This document shows positions 54,287 to 63,155 of a stretch of DNA of 64,000 bases, piece after piece. Origin of the DNA: Robbsia betulipollinis (GTDB lineage: Bacteria; Pseudomonadota; Gammaproteobacteria; Burkholderiales; Burkholderiaceae); assembly GCF_026624755.1 (NCBI RefSeq), contig NZ_JAPMXC010000010.1, forward strand, positions 331,054 through 395,053, given 5' to 3'. Every line of letters starts with the position of its first letter. Position 1 is the first letter of the stretch. The notes under the pieces are model-generated. The model was not told the DNA's origin, searched no databases, and saw only the letters and a list, made by a program, of their open reading frames with translations. Made by a program: the position numbers and the translations under genes.

Positions 54287-55158
54287 TTCGCTGCCTCCGG
54301 TAGTAGCGTCAAGAGCTGGCGAAAAGCGGGGACGTCATAGCCTTCGCGCCAGACCAGCAACGTGTCGCTCTTCCCGGCGGGAAGTTTTTTCAGTCCGGCG
54401 GGGGCTTCCGAAAGACGGAGCGCGCTTTCCGGTAACAGCGTGACGCACGCCCCGGCGGCGACGCAGGCGATCATGGCGTGAAACGACGCCATTTCCTGAA
54501 CCATCCACTCGGTCGAGCCGGCCGTGCCAAGCAGATCCTCGGCGAGGGTTCGGTAGGTACAGCCCTGCGGAAAAGCCGCTAACGAACGCGTGCGCACATC
54601 TACCGCCCGCCGCGCACCGGCTTCACTGGCGGGGAGCAGCAGTTGCAGTTTTTCGGACCAGATGACGCGCGCGGACAGCCCGAGTTCGCTCAGCGTCGCG
54701 GGGCTACCGAACGATGGCGGCAGGGCGACCAGCGCGCAGTCGAGTTTGCCCGTGCGCACGTGCTCTATGAGAGGGCGCGAGGGCCCGGTTCTCAGCTCAA
54801 GACGCGTTGCGGGGTGCGCTGCGTGATAGCGGGCGAGAATCGATGGCAGGCGGCTCGCCGCGGTGGTGTCCATGCTGCCGATGCGCAGCGTGCCGCCATC
54901 GCGACCGCCCGTGACGACGTGCCTGGCCTCGCCTTCCAGCGCCAGCATTCTCTGCGCGTATTCGTGGAAGCGCTCGCCCGCAACGGAAAGCGAAATACGC
55001 TTGCCCGTGCGCACGAAAAGATCGCTGCCAAGATCCATTTCCAGTTGCTGGATGCGGGTAGTCACATTGGATGGGACGCGGCCCAGACGCGTCGCCGCGG
55101 CGGTGATGCTCAGTTCGCTGGCAACGGCACAAAAAATTCTCAAACCATCGAAGTCCAT
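54283..55158 (-). CDS. LysR-family transcriptional regulator
   Basis: 291 aa. The helix-turn-helix is [20 protein letters not shown], the effector domain runs from about 85, and it has [20 protein letters not shown] near the C-terminus. It is transcribed away from the nitronate monooxygenase (95 bp between the starts) and is translationally coupled to the MFS gene. The divergent layout suggests it controls both the monooxygenase and its own operon. Confidence 0.9.
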   Translation of the reverse strand: MDFDGLRIFCAVASELSITAAATRLGRVPSNVTTRIQQLEMDLGSDLFVRTGKRISLSVAGERFHEYAQRMLALEGEARHVVTGGRDGGTLRIGSMDTTAASRLPSILARYHAAHPATRLELRTGPSRPLIEHVRTGKLDCALVALPPSFGSPATLSELGLSARVIWSEKLQLLLPASEAGARRAVDVRTRSLAAFPQGCTYRTLAEDLLGTAGSTEWMVQEMASFHAMIACVAAGACVTLLPESALRLSEAPAGLKKLPAGKSDTLLVWREGYDVPAFRQLLTLLPEAAK

Positions 55159-55253
55159 CTCATTGTCTATTGAAGAATGATGTTAGTATTTTATTCTCAG
55201 ATAAAGAATATGTCGCGCCTTATCTCATTATTTTCAGAAACGGGAGACCCTGG

Positions 55254-56315
55254 ATGCAAACGATGACGCCGTTCCTCGAGCGATTGGGTATCCGGTTGCC
55301 GATCATCCAGGCGCCTATGGCGGGCGTATCCACGCCGCGATTGGCCGCCGCCGTATCGAATGCCGGAGGGTTGGGCTCCCTCGGCATCGGTGCCAGTACG
55401 AACGCGCAGGCGCGCGCGGCAATCGATGCGACGCGATCCCTGACGGACCGCCCATTCAACGTCAATGTGTTTTGCCATGCATCTGCGCGTCGCGACACGG
55501 CCGCGGAGTCTGCGTGGCTGGCGCATCTGGCGCCGCTGTTTGCGGAAGTCGGCATGGAACCGCCAGCCGAATTGACGGAGATCTACAAAACGTCGGTCGA
55601 CGACGATGAGACGTTCGACATGCTGCTCGAGCAGCGTCCCGCCGTCGTCAGCTTTCACTTCGGCGTGCCGGGAAGGGAACGCGTTCACGCATTGCACAAG
55701 GCAGGCATCCGCACCTTCGCAACGGCGACCAGCTTGCGAGAAGCGAAAATGATCGAAGAAGCGGGTGTCGATGCGATCGTGGCCCAGGGCCTGGAAGCCG
55801 GCGGTCATCGGGGAAATTTCGATCCCGCCATGACGGACGAGCACCTCAGTACCGCCGTCCTGGTGCGGCTTCTGGTGCGGAACACACGCCTGCCGGTGCT
55901 CGCGGCGGGCGGCATCATGGACGGGCAGGGAATCCGCGCGGCGCTGGCCCTGGGCGCCAGCGCCGCGCAATTGGGGACCGCTTTCGTGCTGTGTCCGGAA
56001 TCCGCAGCCGACGAGCATTACCGCGCAAATCTGAAAAGCGAGCGGGCGTCGGAAACCCGTCTGACGAGTGTGTTGTCGGGACGCCCGGCCCGCGGTATCG
56101 TGAATCGGCTGATACAACATGGCGATGCCGCCGGCCGTCCCGATGTGGCGGCCTATCCGCTTGCCTACGATGCCGCGAAACGACTTCACGCCGCGGCGAT
56201 GAAGAATGGCGACCATGCATTCGCCGCGCATTGGGCAGGGCAGGGGGCGCCGCTCGCGCGGGAAATGCCGGCCGACCGTCTGATGTCGATCCTGGCGCGG
56301 GAACTGGCTGAATGA
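55254..56315 (+). CDS. Nitronate monooxygenase
   Basis: 353 aa from [17 protein letters not shown]; the frame is open 28 codons upstream but that part is not family-like. FMN-barrel signatures are [20 protein letters not shown] and the catalytic H185 in [11 protein letters not shown], followed by [20 protein letters not shown]. The enzyme oxidises alkyl nitronates (such as the plant and fungal toxin propionate-3-nitronate) with FMN and oxygen. The divergent LysR gene is its likely regulator. Confidence 0.9.
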   Translation: MQTMTPFLERLGIRLPIIQAPMAGVSTPRLAAAVSNAGGLGSLGIGASTNAQARAAIDATRSLTDRPFNVNVFCHASARRDTAAESAWLAHLAPLFAEVGMEPPAELTEIYKTSVDDDETFDMLLEQRPAVVSFHFGVPGRERVHALHKAGIRTFATATSLREAKMIEEAGVDAIVAQGLEAGGHRGNFDPAMTDEHLSTAVLVRLLVRNTRLPVLAAGGIMDGQGIRAALALGASAAQLGTAFVLCPESAADEHYRANLKSERASETRLTSVLSGRPARGIVNRLIQHGDAAGRPDVAAYPLAYDAAKRLHAAAMKNGDHAFAAHWAGQGAPLAREMPADRLMSILARELAE

Positions 56316-56808
56316 AGAACGTACATTCGCGAAAGTGAAAGGGCGTCCATCAGCGCAGTTGGAAAAATGTAAGGAAGCGGTCCTGAACAAATTTTCGATG
56401 CCGTACAACCTTACGATTGCCTACCTCGTCCTGACGTGAACTGGCCCGAGAAGTGTCTTTGCCGATGGGTCCATTTCAGGCCCTTCCGGGTCCACGGATT
56501 GCATTTTCGCGACACGCATCACGGTTCTCGAAAATCCATTGACATGGCTCTGCGCCGACACTTAGAATCCGTCCGTCACGACCAAAGAGATTGCCATCTT
56601 GGACTGTAGTAGTTGTCGCTTCCCCGAAGATTTCGCCGCCTGAACAGCAGGACGTCCACGCTTTCCATTGGCCGCCGTCTTGCTTGCAGGCAAGCGGTGC
56701 GCGTCGTAGTCTTTACTTCCGTACCCCCATACCGATAGCGCCTTGTCACGGCGGCGGCGACGCTCGTCCGTACGGCACGCGTTGCGCGTTTCGACGCGCG
56801 GAGTGTTT
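56316..56808. other. Noncoding stretch
   Basis: No convincing gene. Open frames on both strands are short and lack protein-like composition. It leads into the hairpin and small frames at 56809-57177. Confidence 0.45.
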
Positions 56809-56841
56809 CGTGGCGGTCCCATTTCCAGTGGGACCGCCACG
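56809..56841. repeat. Perfect 13-bp hairpin
   Basis: Arms CGTGGCGGTCCCA (56809-56821) and TGGGACCGCCACG (56829-56841) are perfectly complementary, with a 7-base loop. There is no T-run on either side, so it is not a standard terminator. It lies 47 nt before the ATG of a Cys-rich micro-ORF. Confidence 0.85.
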
Positions 56842-56888
56842 AGACGCACGCACCAACACGCCCATAGGAAACGGCGAAAGGAGCGGTC

Positions 56889-56972
56889 ATGCCCGACCCT
56901 GATAGTTGCACCTCATGCTGCATGCGTTGTAACGACTCTACGTTCATCGCGGAAAACGAATCGGGCAGATAG
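56889..56972 (+). CDS. Cys-rich 27-residue micro-ORF
   Basis: 27 codons from ATG at 56889, with a strong AAAGGAG ribosome site 7 nt before it. The peptide begins MPDPDSCTSCCMRC and holds four cysteines (C7, C10, C11, C14) as CxxCCxxC, then an acidic tail. Such spacing could bind a metal. It stands about 400 bp before a heavy-metal RND operon and after a perfect hairpin. It may be a leader peptide, a small metal-binding protein or chance. Confidence 0.35.
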   Translation: MPDPDSCTSCCMRCNDSTFIAENESGR

Positions 56973-56997
56973 CATTGCGCAAGCGCGCACGAACCGC

Positions 56998-57177
56998 ATG
57001 TCGAACGATTTCCGCGATGGCACCATGCCACACGTGAAGGACATTTTCATGCGCTTCGGATTGCTCGTAGAACACCGGCCGTACCCGGCCGACGCCCCTC
57101 CGCCACACCTCCCCGTACCGGTCATCCCGCGCATTCTCGCGGCGCTATGGCGCCCTATTACAAAGCGCCGCGCCTAA
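56998..57177 (+). CDS. Small hypothetical protein
   Basis: 59 codons from ATG (MSNDFRDGTMPHVKD); the best part is DIFMRFGLLVEHRPYPADAP, followed by a proline-rich and then basic tail. No ribosome site as good as that of the micro-ORF before it. An internal ATG (MPHVKDIFMRF) may be the start. No family is recognised; it may not be expressed. Confidence 0.25.
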   Translation: MSNDFRDGTMPHVKDIFMRFGLLVEHRPYPADAPPPHLPVPVIPRILAALWRPITKRRA

Positions 57178-57375
57178 CGGCACTTTCGATACCGCGATTG
57201 CAGTGACGTCCTTCCCCGAGGGGAGACGTCCGCCTCGCGTCATCCTGCGTTCCCGCGTTCCCGGGTCTGCTCGTCGTCGACCGTCTTTTTGCGGTCGTGT
57301 CCACGGCGTGGAGCGCGATCGACAACGGCCCCGGCAACACGTATTGCCCGAGGGGCTCTGCTGGCATATCTCAAA

Positions 57376-58521
57376 ATGAAAACCACCCGTCGTTATCGGA
57401 TTTTTACCGTACTGCGCCTTTCCCTGCTCGTTTCGCTTTGTGCATCGTGCCTCATTCAGGCGGCGGAACGCGACAGAGAGCGCGATGCGGCGCCGGCCCA
57501 ATCGTTCATCGTCGAGCATGGCGTCTACCGTGTGCCGCCCGGTTCTGCGTTGCGGCAACGGCTCATCGTCGCCGCGGTAGGTCAGGAGAACCGACCGCAT
57601 CGAATGATCGTTCCCGGGCAGGTGGACGCATTGCCCTCGCGCACGATCAACCTGTCGGCGCCGCTCACCGGTCGGGTCACCGAACTCCATGTCGAGTTGG
57701 GCGACACGGTCAGGAAAGGTCAGCTCCTGGCCGTGCTCGCTTCGGGCGATATGGCGCAGGCTGTCGCGGATTATGACAAAGCCCGCGACGCGCTCGATCT
57801 GGCGAGGAAAACGGCGATACGGACAGCCGGCGTCGAGAAAGCCGGTGCAAGCGCCGCGAAGGATCGCGAGGCGGCGGACAGTGCGCTCACCCAAGCGAAT
57901 GCGGAAATGGTCCGGGCGAAAACGCGTTTGGATGCATTGCGCGGTTCCACGGGCAAACCGGTCAGGACCGGGCAACTGACGATCTTCGCGCCGGTTTCCG
58001 GCGTGGTCACCGCGTTGAATATCGGCCAAGGGAGCGTGGTGGGCGATCCGACGGCAACGTTGATCACGCTTACCGATATCGGCGCGATCTGGGTGAGCGC
58101 CGATGTGCCGGAGGATCAGATCGGCGCCGTGCACCTTGGACAGGACGCGAGCGTGACGTTTTCGGCCTATCCAGGCGCTCGCGCCGAAGGCAAGGTTGCC
58201 GTCATCGGCAGCGCCATCGCAGCCGACACGCGTCGTTTGCCCGTGCGCATCGCCCTGCCCAATCCGGCCGGTCATCTGAAACCGAATATGTTCGCCACGG
58301 TTTCATTGAGCGTCGCCGACGACAGGCATGTCGTGGTGCCGCAATCCGCCTTGCTGATGAACAACGACAGTACGACGGTCCTGGTCGAACGGTCGCCCTG
58401 GACATTCGTGCGGCGCCGCATCGAGCTGGGCACGGATGAAGACAGCCAGGCGCGCGTGTTGTCGGGATTGAAAGCCGGCGACCGTATCGTCGTTCGAGGC
58501 GGAGTCTTGATGAATGATTAA
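57376..58521 (+). CDS. RND efflux adaptor (HlyD/CusB-type membrane fusion protein)
   Basis: 381 aa from ATG MKTTRRYRIFTVLR, with an N-terminal export signal (SLLVSLCASCLIQA). Barrel-sandwich, hairpin and beta-barrel regions appear as RTINLSAPLTGRVTELHVEL, then an alpha-helical hairpin (about 140-210), then APVSGVVTALNIGQGSVVGD. No N-terminal methionine-rich metal-binding stretch is seen. It overlaps the RND gene by eight bases. It forms a tripartite efflux complex with the following two genes. Confidence 0.87.
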   Translation: MKTTRRYRIFTVLRLSLLVSLCASCLIQAAERDRERDAAPAQSFIVEHGVYRVPPGSALRQRLIVAAVGQENRPHRMIVPGQVDALPSRTINLSAPLTGRVTELHVELGDTVRKGQLLAVLASGDMAQAVADYDKARDALDLARKTAIRTAGVEKAGASAAKDREAADSALTQANAEMVRAKTRLDALRGSTGKPVRTGQLTIFAPVSGVVTALNIGQGSVVGDPTATLITLTDIGAIWVSADVPEDQIGAVHLGQDASVTFSAYPGARAEGKVAVIGSAIAADTRRLPVRIALPNPAGHLKPNMFATVSLSVADDRHVVVPQSALLMNNDSTTVLVERSPWTFVRRRIELGTDEDSQARVLSGLKAGDRIVVRGGVLMND

Positions 58522-61500
58522 AAAATGGATGGATCTATTTATCGCGCGCTGCTTCCAGCGGCGTGCACTGGTGTGCCTGCTTGCGGTTGCCGTGACGGTA
58601 TTCGGTTACTACTCGTGGACGCAGATGAGCGTCGAGGCCTATCCCGAACTCAGCGACGTGACGGCTCAGGTCACGACCCAGGTGCCCGGTCTCGCCGCCG
58701 AGGAGATCGAGCAGCAGATCACGATGCCGCTCGAACGCGCGCTGGCCGGCACGCCCGGCGTGGCGACCCTGCGGTCCAGCAGCACCTTCGGACTCTCGTT
58801 GATCACGCTGGTCTTCCGCGATAACGCGGAGGACTATTGGTCGCGTGCGCGCATTACCGAAAGGATCGCGACGGTGTCCCTCCCGGGTGGCGCGACGCCG
58901 AGCCTGGATCCGGTGTCGGGGCCGGCCGGTGAAATCTATCGCTATACGCTGGAATCCGATAGCAAGAATCTCATGGAACTTTCGGAGATTCAAAATTGGA
59001 TCGTCATCCGCGCGTTGATGAGCGTGCCGGGCGTCGCCAATGTCGACAATTTTGGCGGGTTCACCAAAGAGTACCAACTGGAACTCGACCCCCAGCAGCT
59101 TCTTCGCTACAACGTCGCAGTCGGCGATGTCGTCACCGCGATCAATGCGAACAATGCCAACGCCGGAGGCGGCCGCGTCACGCGCGGAGAGCAGTCGTAT
59201 ATCGTGCGCGGCATCGGCCAGATCCAGACGCTCGCGCAGTTGGGGGACACGGTGATCACCCAACGCAATGGGCAACCGATATTCGTGCGGGACCTGGGCA
59301 AGATCGTCTACGGGCATCAGGTCCGCGAAGGCGTCGTCGGCAAGGACAACAATCCCGATACGGTGGAGGGCATCGTCGATTTGCTGAAGTATGAAAACCC
59401 ATCGAAGGTATTGCAGGGGATTCATGCCAAGGTCGACGAGTTGCAACGGCAACTGGCACCCATGGGGGTGCGCATCGTGCCGTATATCGATCGCGATGAT
59501 CTCGTTAAAGCGACTGTCGATAAGGTCGCGCGCACCGTGGTCGAAGGTGTCGGCCTCGTGATCATCATCTTGATCTTGTTCCTCGGCAGCCCCCGCGCCG
59601 CCATCGTCGCGGCGCTGACGATTCCGCTTGCCCTGGTCGCCGTGTTCATCCTGATGCATTTCACCAGGATGCCCGCCAATCTGTTTTCCTTGGGGGCAAT
59701 CGATTTCGGGGTGATCGTCGACGGGGCGATCGTCGTGACCGAGGCCATTCTGCGCGTGCGCGAGAGCCGGCCGAGCGACGTGCTGACGCGCGAGATGGTT
59801 CTGACCGCGACCCGGCAGGTCGCCCATCCCATCTTCTTTGCGACGCTCATCATCATCACCGCCTATCTGCCCTTGTTTGCCTTCGAACATGCGGAGGGAA
59901 AACTGTTCACCCCGATGGCCTATACCGTGGGCTATGCGCTGTTCGGTGCCTTGCTGTCGAGTCTGACGCTGATACCCGCACTGGCGTATAAAGCACTCAA
60001 ACAACCCCGGCGGCTGTTTCATAATCCCGTGCTCGCGGTCGTGCAGCGCGGTTACGCCCGTTCGCTCGACGGTTTTCTGTCCCGGACACGACTCGCTTAC
60101 CTCATCGGTATCGTTTCGCTGGCAGGGGTGATCGTGCTGGGCGCGAACGTGGGCCGCGAGTTTCTGCCCGATCTGGATGAGGGAGCGCTTTGGCTGCAGG
60201 TGCAGATGCCAAGCGGGATTTCGCTCGACAAAGCCATCGAGATGTCGAACGAATTGCGGCATGCGGCACGGGAGTTTCCCGAGGTGTCGTACATCGTCAC
60301 CCAACTGGGTCGTAACGATACCGGCACGGATCCCTGGACCCCTTCCCATATCGAATCGGCGGTTGGCCTGACCTCGTACGACAGTTGGCGGGGAGAGACG
60401 AAAGCGCAGTTCATTCAACGGCTGGACGCGCGGTTCAAGCGCATCCCGGGGATGTCGGTAGGCATCAGCCAGCCGATCGTCGATGGCGAAAACGATATGG
60501 TCGGGGGTGCCCACAGCGCCCTGGTGCTGCGCGTCTACGGCGATGACTTCAAGGAGATGCGGCGCATCGGCGACGACATCGTTGCGGTCTTGAAAACCGT
60601 TCGCGGCACGAACGATGCCTCGATCTTTCAGGAACCGGAGATTCCGCAACTGGTGATCGCGACGGATCGTGCGGCGGCCGCGCGCTACGGCGTCAATATC
60701 GCCGACGTCAATGTCCTGATTCAAAACGCGATCGGTGGCGCGCCGATCACGCAGGTGTATCTGGCGGACCGCACGTACAACGTCACGCTGCACGTGCCCC
60801 GCAGTACCGTTGCGGATCGCGAGGCGTTGGGGCGGTTGGCGCTGACGTCGACGTCGGGCGCCAGGGTGCCGCTGGCGATGATCGCGCATATCGGCTTGAG
60901 AACCGGAGAAAGCACCATCGCACACGAGCAGGGAAAACGGCAGATCACCATTCGCATCGACAACCGCGATCGTGCGTTGTCCGACTATCTCGCCGATGCA
61001 CAGCGAAAAATCGACGCCGACGTGCATTTCGATCGTGTTCGCTATCACCTCGAATGGGCCGGCACGTTCGAAAACGCGCGGCGGGCGCAGACCCGGATGG
61101 CAATTTCTCTTTCGATCGTGATGGGCATCATGCTGGTGCTCCTGATCGCGAATTTCGGCAACGCGCGCCAGGCCGTGCTGGTTCTCGGCGTGGTGCCTCT
61201 CGCGACGCTGGGGGGATTGACCGCATTGCACCTGCGCGGCTACACGCTGAACATCGCCACGGCGGTAGGCTTTATCGCCCTGTTCGGCGTGGCCGTTCAG
61301 AACGGCATCATCCTCGTGTCCAACGTCAATCGCGTGCGCGAGCAAGGAGGTCCGCTGCGGGACGCCGTCCTGGCCGGTGCCGTGGAACGGTTTCGTCCCG
61401 TGCTGATGACGGCGACCGTCGCCACCGCCGGCATGTTGCCCGCCGCGCTGGCGACGGGCGTCGGCACGGATGTCCAGCGTGGGCTGGCGACCGTCGTGGT

Positions 61501-61621
61501 GGGCGGTCTGGCCGTGGCCACGTTCATGACGCTGTATATCCTGCCCGTTTTTTATTTTGCCCTCGAACGCCATATCGAACGGCGCGCGGGCAACCGCATC
61601 GATAAGGAGACCCGGCAATGA
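58514..61621 (+). CDS. Heavy-metal-efflux RND pump (CzcA/CusA family)
   Basis: 1035 aa, the usual length. Twelve membrane helices with two large periplasmic loops. TM4 carries the HME-type proton relay DFGVIVDGAIVVTE (D397, D403, E410), the same spacing as D402, D408 and E415 of CzcA, and unlike the DD pair of drug-efflux pumps. GREFLPDLDEGALW also fits CzcA. It exports a metal cation or an organic compound with proton entry. The overlaps with the adaptor (8 bp) and with the outer-membrane gene (ATGA) show one operon. Confidence 0.9.
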   Translation: MIKKWMDLFIARCFQRRALVCLLAVAVTVFGYYSWTQMSVEAYPELSDVTAQVTTQVPGLAAEEIEQQITMPLERALAGTPGVATLRSSSTFGLSLITLVFRDNAEDYWSRARITERIATVSLPGGATPSLDPVSGPAGEIYRYTLESDSKNLMELSEIQNWIVIRALMSVPGVANVDNFGGFTKEYQLELDPQQLLRYNVAVGDVVTAINANNANAGGGRVTRGEQSYIVRGIGQIQTLAQLGDTVITQRNGQPIFVRDLGKIVYGHQVREGVVGKDNNPDTVEGIVDLLKYENPSKVLQGIHAKVDELQRQLAPMGVRIVPYIDRDDLVKATVDKVARTVVEGVGLVIIILILFLGSPRAAIVAALTIPLALVAVFILMHFTRMPANLFSLGAIDFGVIVDGAIVVTEAILRVRESRPSDVLTREMVLTATRQVAHPIFFATLIIITAYLPLFAFEHAEGKLFTPMAYTVGYALFGALLSSLTLIPALAYKALKQPRRLFHNPVLAVVQRGYARSLDGFLSRTRLAYLIGIVSLAGVIVLGANVGREFLPDLDEGALWLQVQMPSGISLDKAIEMSNELRHAAREFPEVSYIVTQLGRNDTGTDPWTPSHIESAVGLTSYDSWRGETKAQFIQRLDARFKRIPGMSVGISQPIVDGENDMVGGAHSALVLRVYGDDFKEMRRIGDDIVAVLKTVRGTNDASIFQEPEIPQLVIATDRAAAARYGVNIADVNVLIQNAIGGAPITQVYLADRTYNVTLHVPRSTVADREALGRLALTSTSGARVPLAMIAHIGLRTGESTIAHEQGKRQITIRIDNRDRALSDYLADAQRKIDADVHFDRVRYHLEWAGTFENARRAQTRMAISLSIVMGIMLVLLIANFGNARQAVLVLGVVPLATLGGLTALHLRGYTLNIATAVGFIALFGVAVQNGIILVSNVNRVREQGGPLRDAVLAGAVERFRPVLMTATVATAGMLPAALATGVGTDVQRGLATVVVGGLAVATFMTLYILPVFYFALERHIERRAGNRIDKETRQ

Positions 61622-63138
61622 CCGACGCGCTCATCCGCTCGCACGGGAAACGTTCCCGCATCACGCTGCTGACCGGCATCCTGACTTTGATGTGTTCGGG
61701 TTGCACGGTCGGTCCGGATTTCCATTCGATGGCGGCACCGAACACACCGCGCTATGGCGCGCAGCCGTTGCCGGAACGCGTTGGCGGAAGCGCTGCGGGC
61801 GAGGTACAGGCCCTTGCGCTGGATCGCGACATTCCGGCGCAATGGTGGCAACTCTTTCACTCGCCGGAACTCGATACCCTGGTGGTGGCGGCACTCGAAC
61901 ACAACCCGACGATCGATGCCGCGCAGGGAGCCTTGCGTCAGGCGCATGCGTTCACCGCCGCCCAGCGCGGCGCTTTTTTCCCGACGGTGAGCGCGAACCT
62001 GAATCCCGTCCGTGAGAAGACGGCGGGCACGCTATCGAGCCCGCTTGAATCGGGTGCGAACTATTATTCCCTGCAAACCGCTCAGTTGAGCGTCGGCTTC
62101 ACGCCGGACATCTTCGGTGCGAACCGGCGGCAAGTCGAATCGCTCGAAGCGCAAGCCGACGCGGCGCGATTTCAGTTGGAGGCCGCGAAACTGACGCTTG
62201 CATCCAATGTCGTATTGGCCGCGATTCAGGAAGCGTCGCTACGGGCGCAAATCGATGCCACCCGCCGGTTGATCGACAGCCAGAATACGGTGCTGGCCGC
62301 GTATCGGGCACAACTCGCGCTCGGTCAGGTCAAGGAACTCGATGTTTTGTTTCAACGCTCGCAACTCGCGCAATTCGCGACGACACTGCCGCCGCTGGAA
62401 AAACAGCTCGCCCAGCAACGCGATCTGCTGACGGTACTCGCCGGACGCCTGCCCGCGGATGAAATCGCGCAAACGTTCACGCTTGCCAGTCTGACGCTTC
62501 CGACGGAGTTGCCGGTCAGCTTGCCGTCGCGGCTCGTTCGACAGCGGCCGGATATTCGCGCCATGGAGGCCCAGCTGCATTCCGCGAGCGCTCAGATCGG
62601 CATCGCGGCCGCCAACCGGCTGCCGAACCTGGCGATCAGCGCAACCTGGGGCAGCGCGCCGGCAAGTTTCGCGCTGAATCAACTGTTCCGTTCGGGCACC
62701 GGCTTCTGGAGTATTGCCGGCGATCTGACTCAGCCGATCTTTGACGCCGGCGCGCTGAAACAGCGTCAGCGCGCGGCCGTTGCCGCGTACCGCCAGACCG
62801 CGGCACAATATCGAGCGACCGTGCTCACGGCGTTTCAGAACGTCGCGGACAGTCTTGGTGCGATCGTCGCCGATGCCGACGCGGCGGATGCGGCCCACAA
62901 GGCCGAGGATGTCGCGAATCGGACGCTCGTCATTACCCGGCAGCAACGGGCACTGGGGGATGTGGCCAGCCTGGCGGTCGTTGTCGCCGAGCAAGCTGCG
63001 ATACAAGCGCGGTTGAGCTTCATTTCGGCACAGACCGCCCGGCTGAGCGATTCGGCGGCCTTGATCCAGGCGCTCGGCGGCGGTTGGTGGAACGCGCCAC
63101 GCGACGACGGGGGCGACGGGGGTGACGGTCAGGGTTGA
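61618..63138 (+). CDS. Outer-membrane efflux lipoprotein (NodT/CusC family)
   Basis: 506 aa with a lipoprotein signal (LLTGILTLMCSGC, lipobox Cys about residue 29) and then TVGPDF, the usual start of NodT-type factors. Two repeats follow: IPAQWWQLFHSPELDTLVVA and VRQRPDIRAMEAQLHSASAQ. The tail is Gly/Asp-rich. It completes the CBA-type pump. This is the last gene of the operon, facing the nitrilase gene with 17 nt between the stops. Confidence 0.9.
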   Translation: MTDALIRSHGKRSRITLLTGILTLMCSGCTVGPDFHSMAAPNTPRYGAQPLPERVGGSAAGEVQALALDRDIPAQWWQLFHSPELDTLVVAALEHNPTIDAAQGALRQAHAFTAAQRGAFFPTVSANLNPVREKTAGTLSSPLESGANYYSLQTAQLSVGFTPDIFGANRRQVESLEAQADAARFQLEAAKLTLASNVVLAAIQEASLRAQIDATRRLIDSQNTVLAAYRAQLALGQVKELDVLFQRSQLAQFATTLPPLEKQLAQQRDLLTVLAGRLPADEIAQTFTLASLTLPTELPVSLPSRLVRQRPDIRAMEAQLHSASAQIGIAAANRLPNLAISATWGSAPASFALNQLFRSGTGFWSIAGDLTQPIFDAGALKQRQRAAVAAYRQTAAQYRATVLTAFQNVADSLGAIVADADAADAAHKAEDVANRTLVITRQQRALGDVASLAVVVAEQAAIQARLSFISAQTARLSDSAALIQALGGGWWNAPRDDGGDGGDGQG

Positions 63139-63155
63139 TCGAAGCCTTACACTGC

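Noticed and set aside
56809-56841. Hairpin as a rho-independent terminator for the nitronate monooxygenase gene
   Set aside because: No T-run follows on either strand and it lies 490 nt after the stop codon.
58535-61618. 1027-codon open frame on the minus strand
   Set aside because: It is the mirror of the RND pump gene; the composition is His/Arg/Gln-rich as expected from the antisense of a high-GC gene, and it has no domain.
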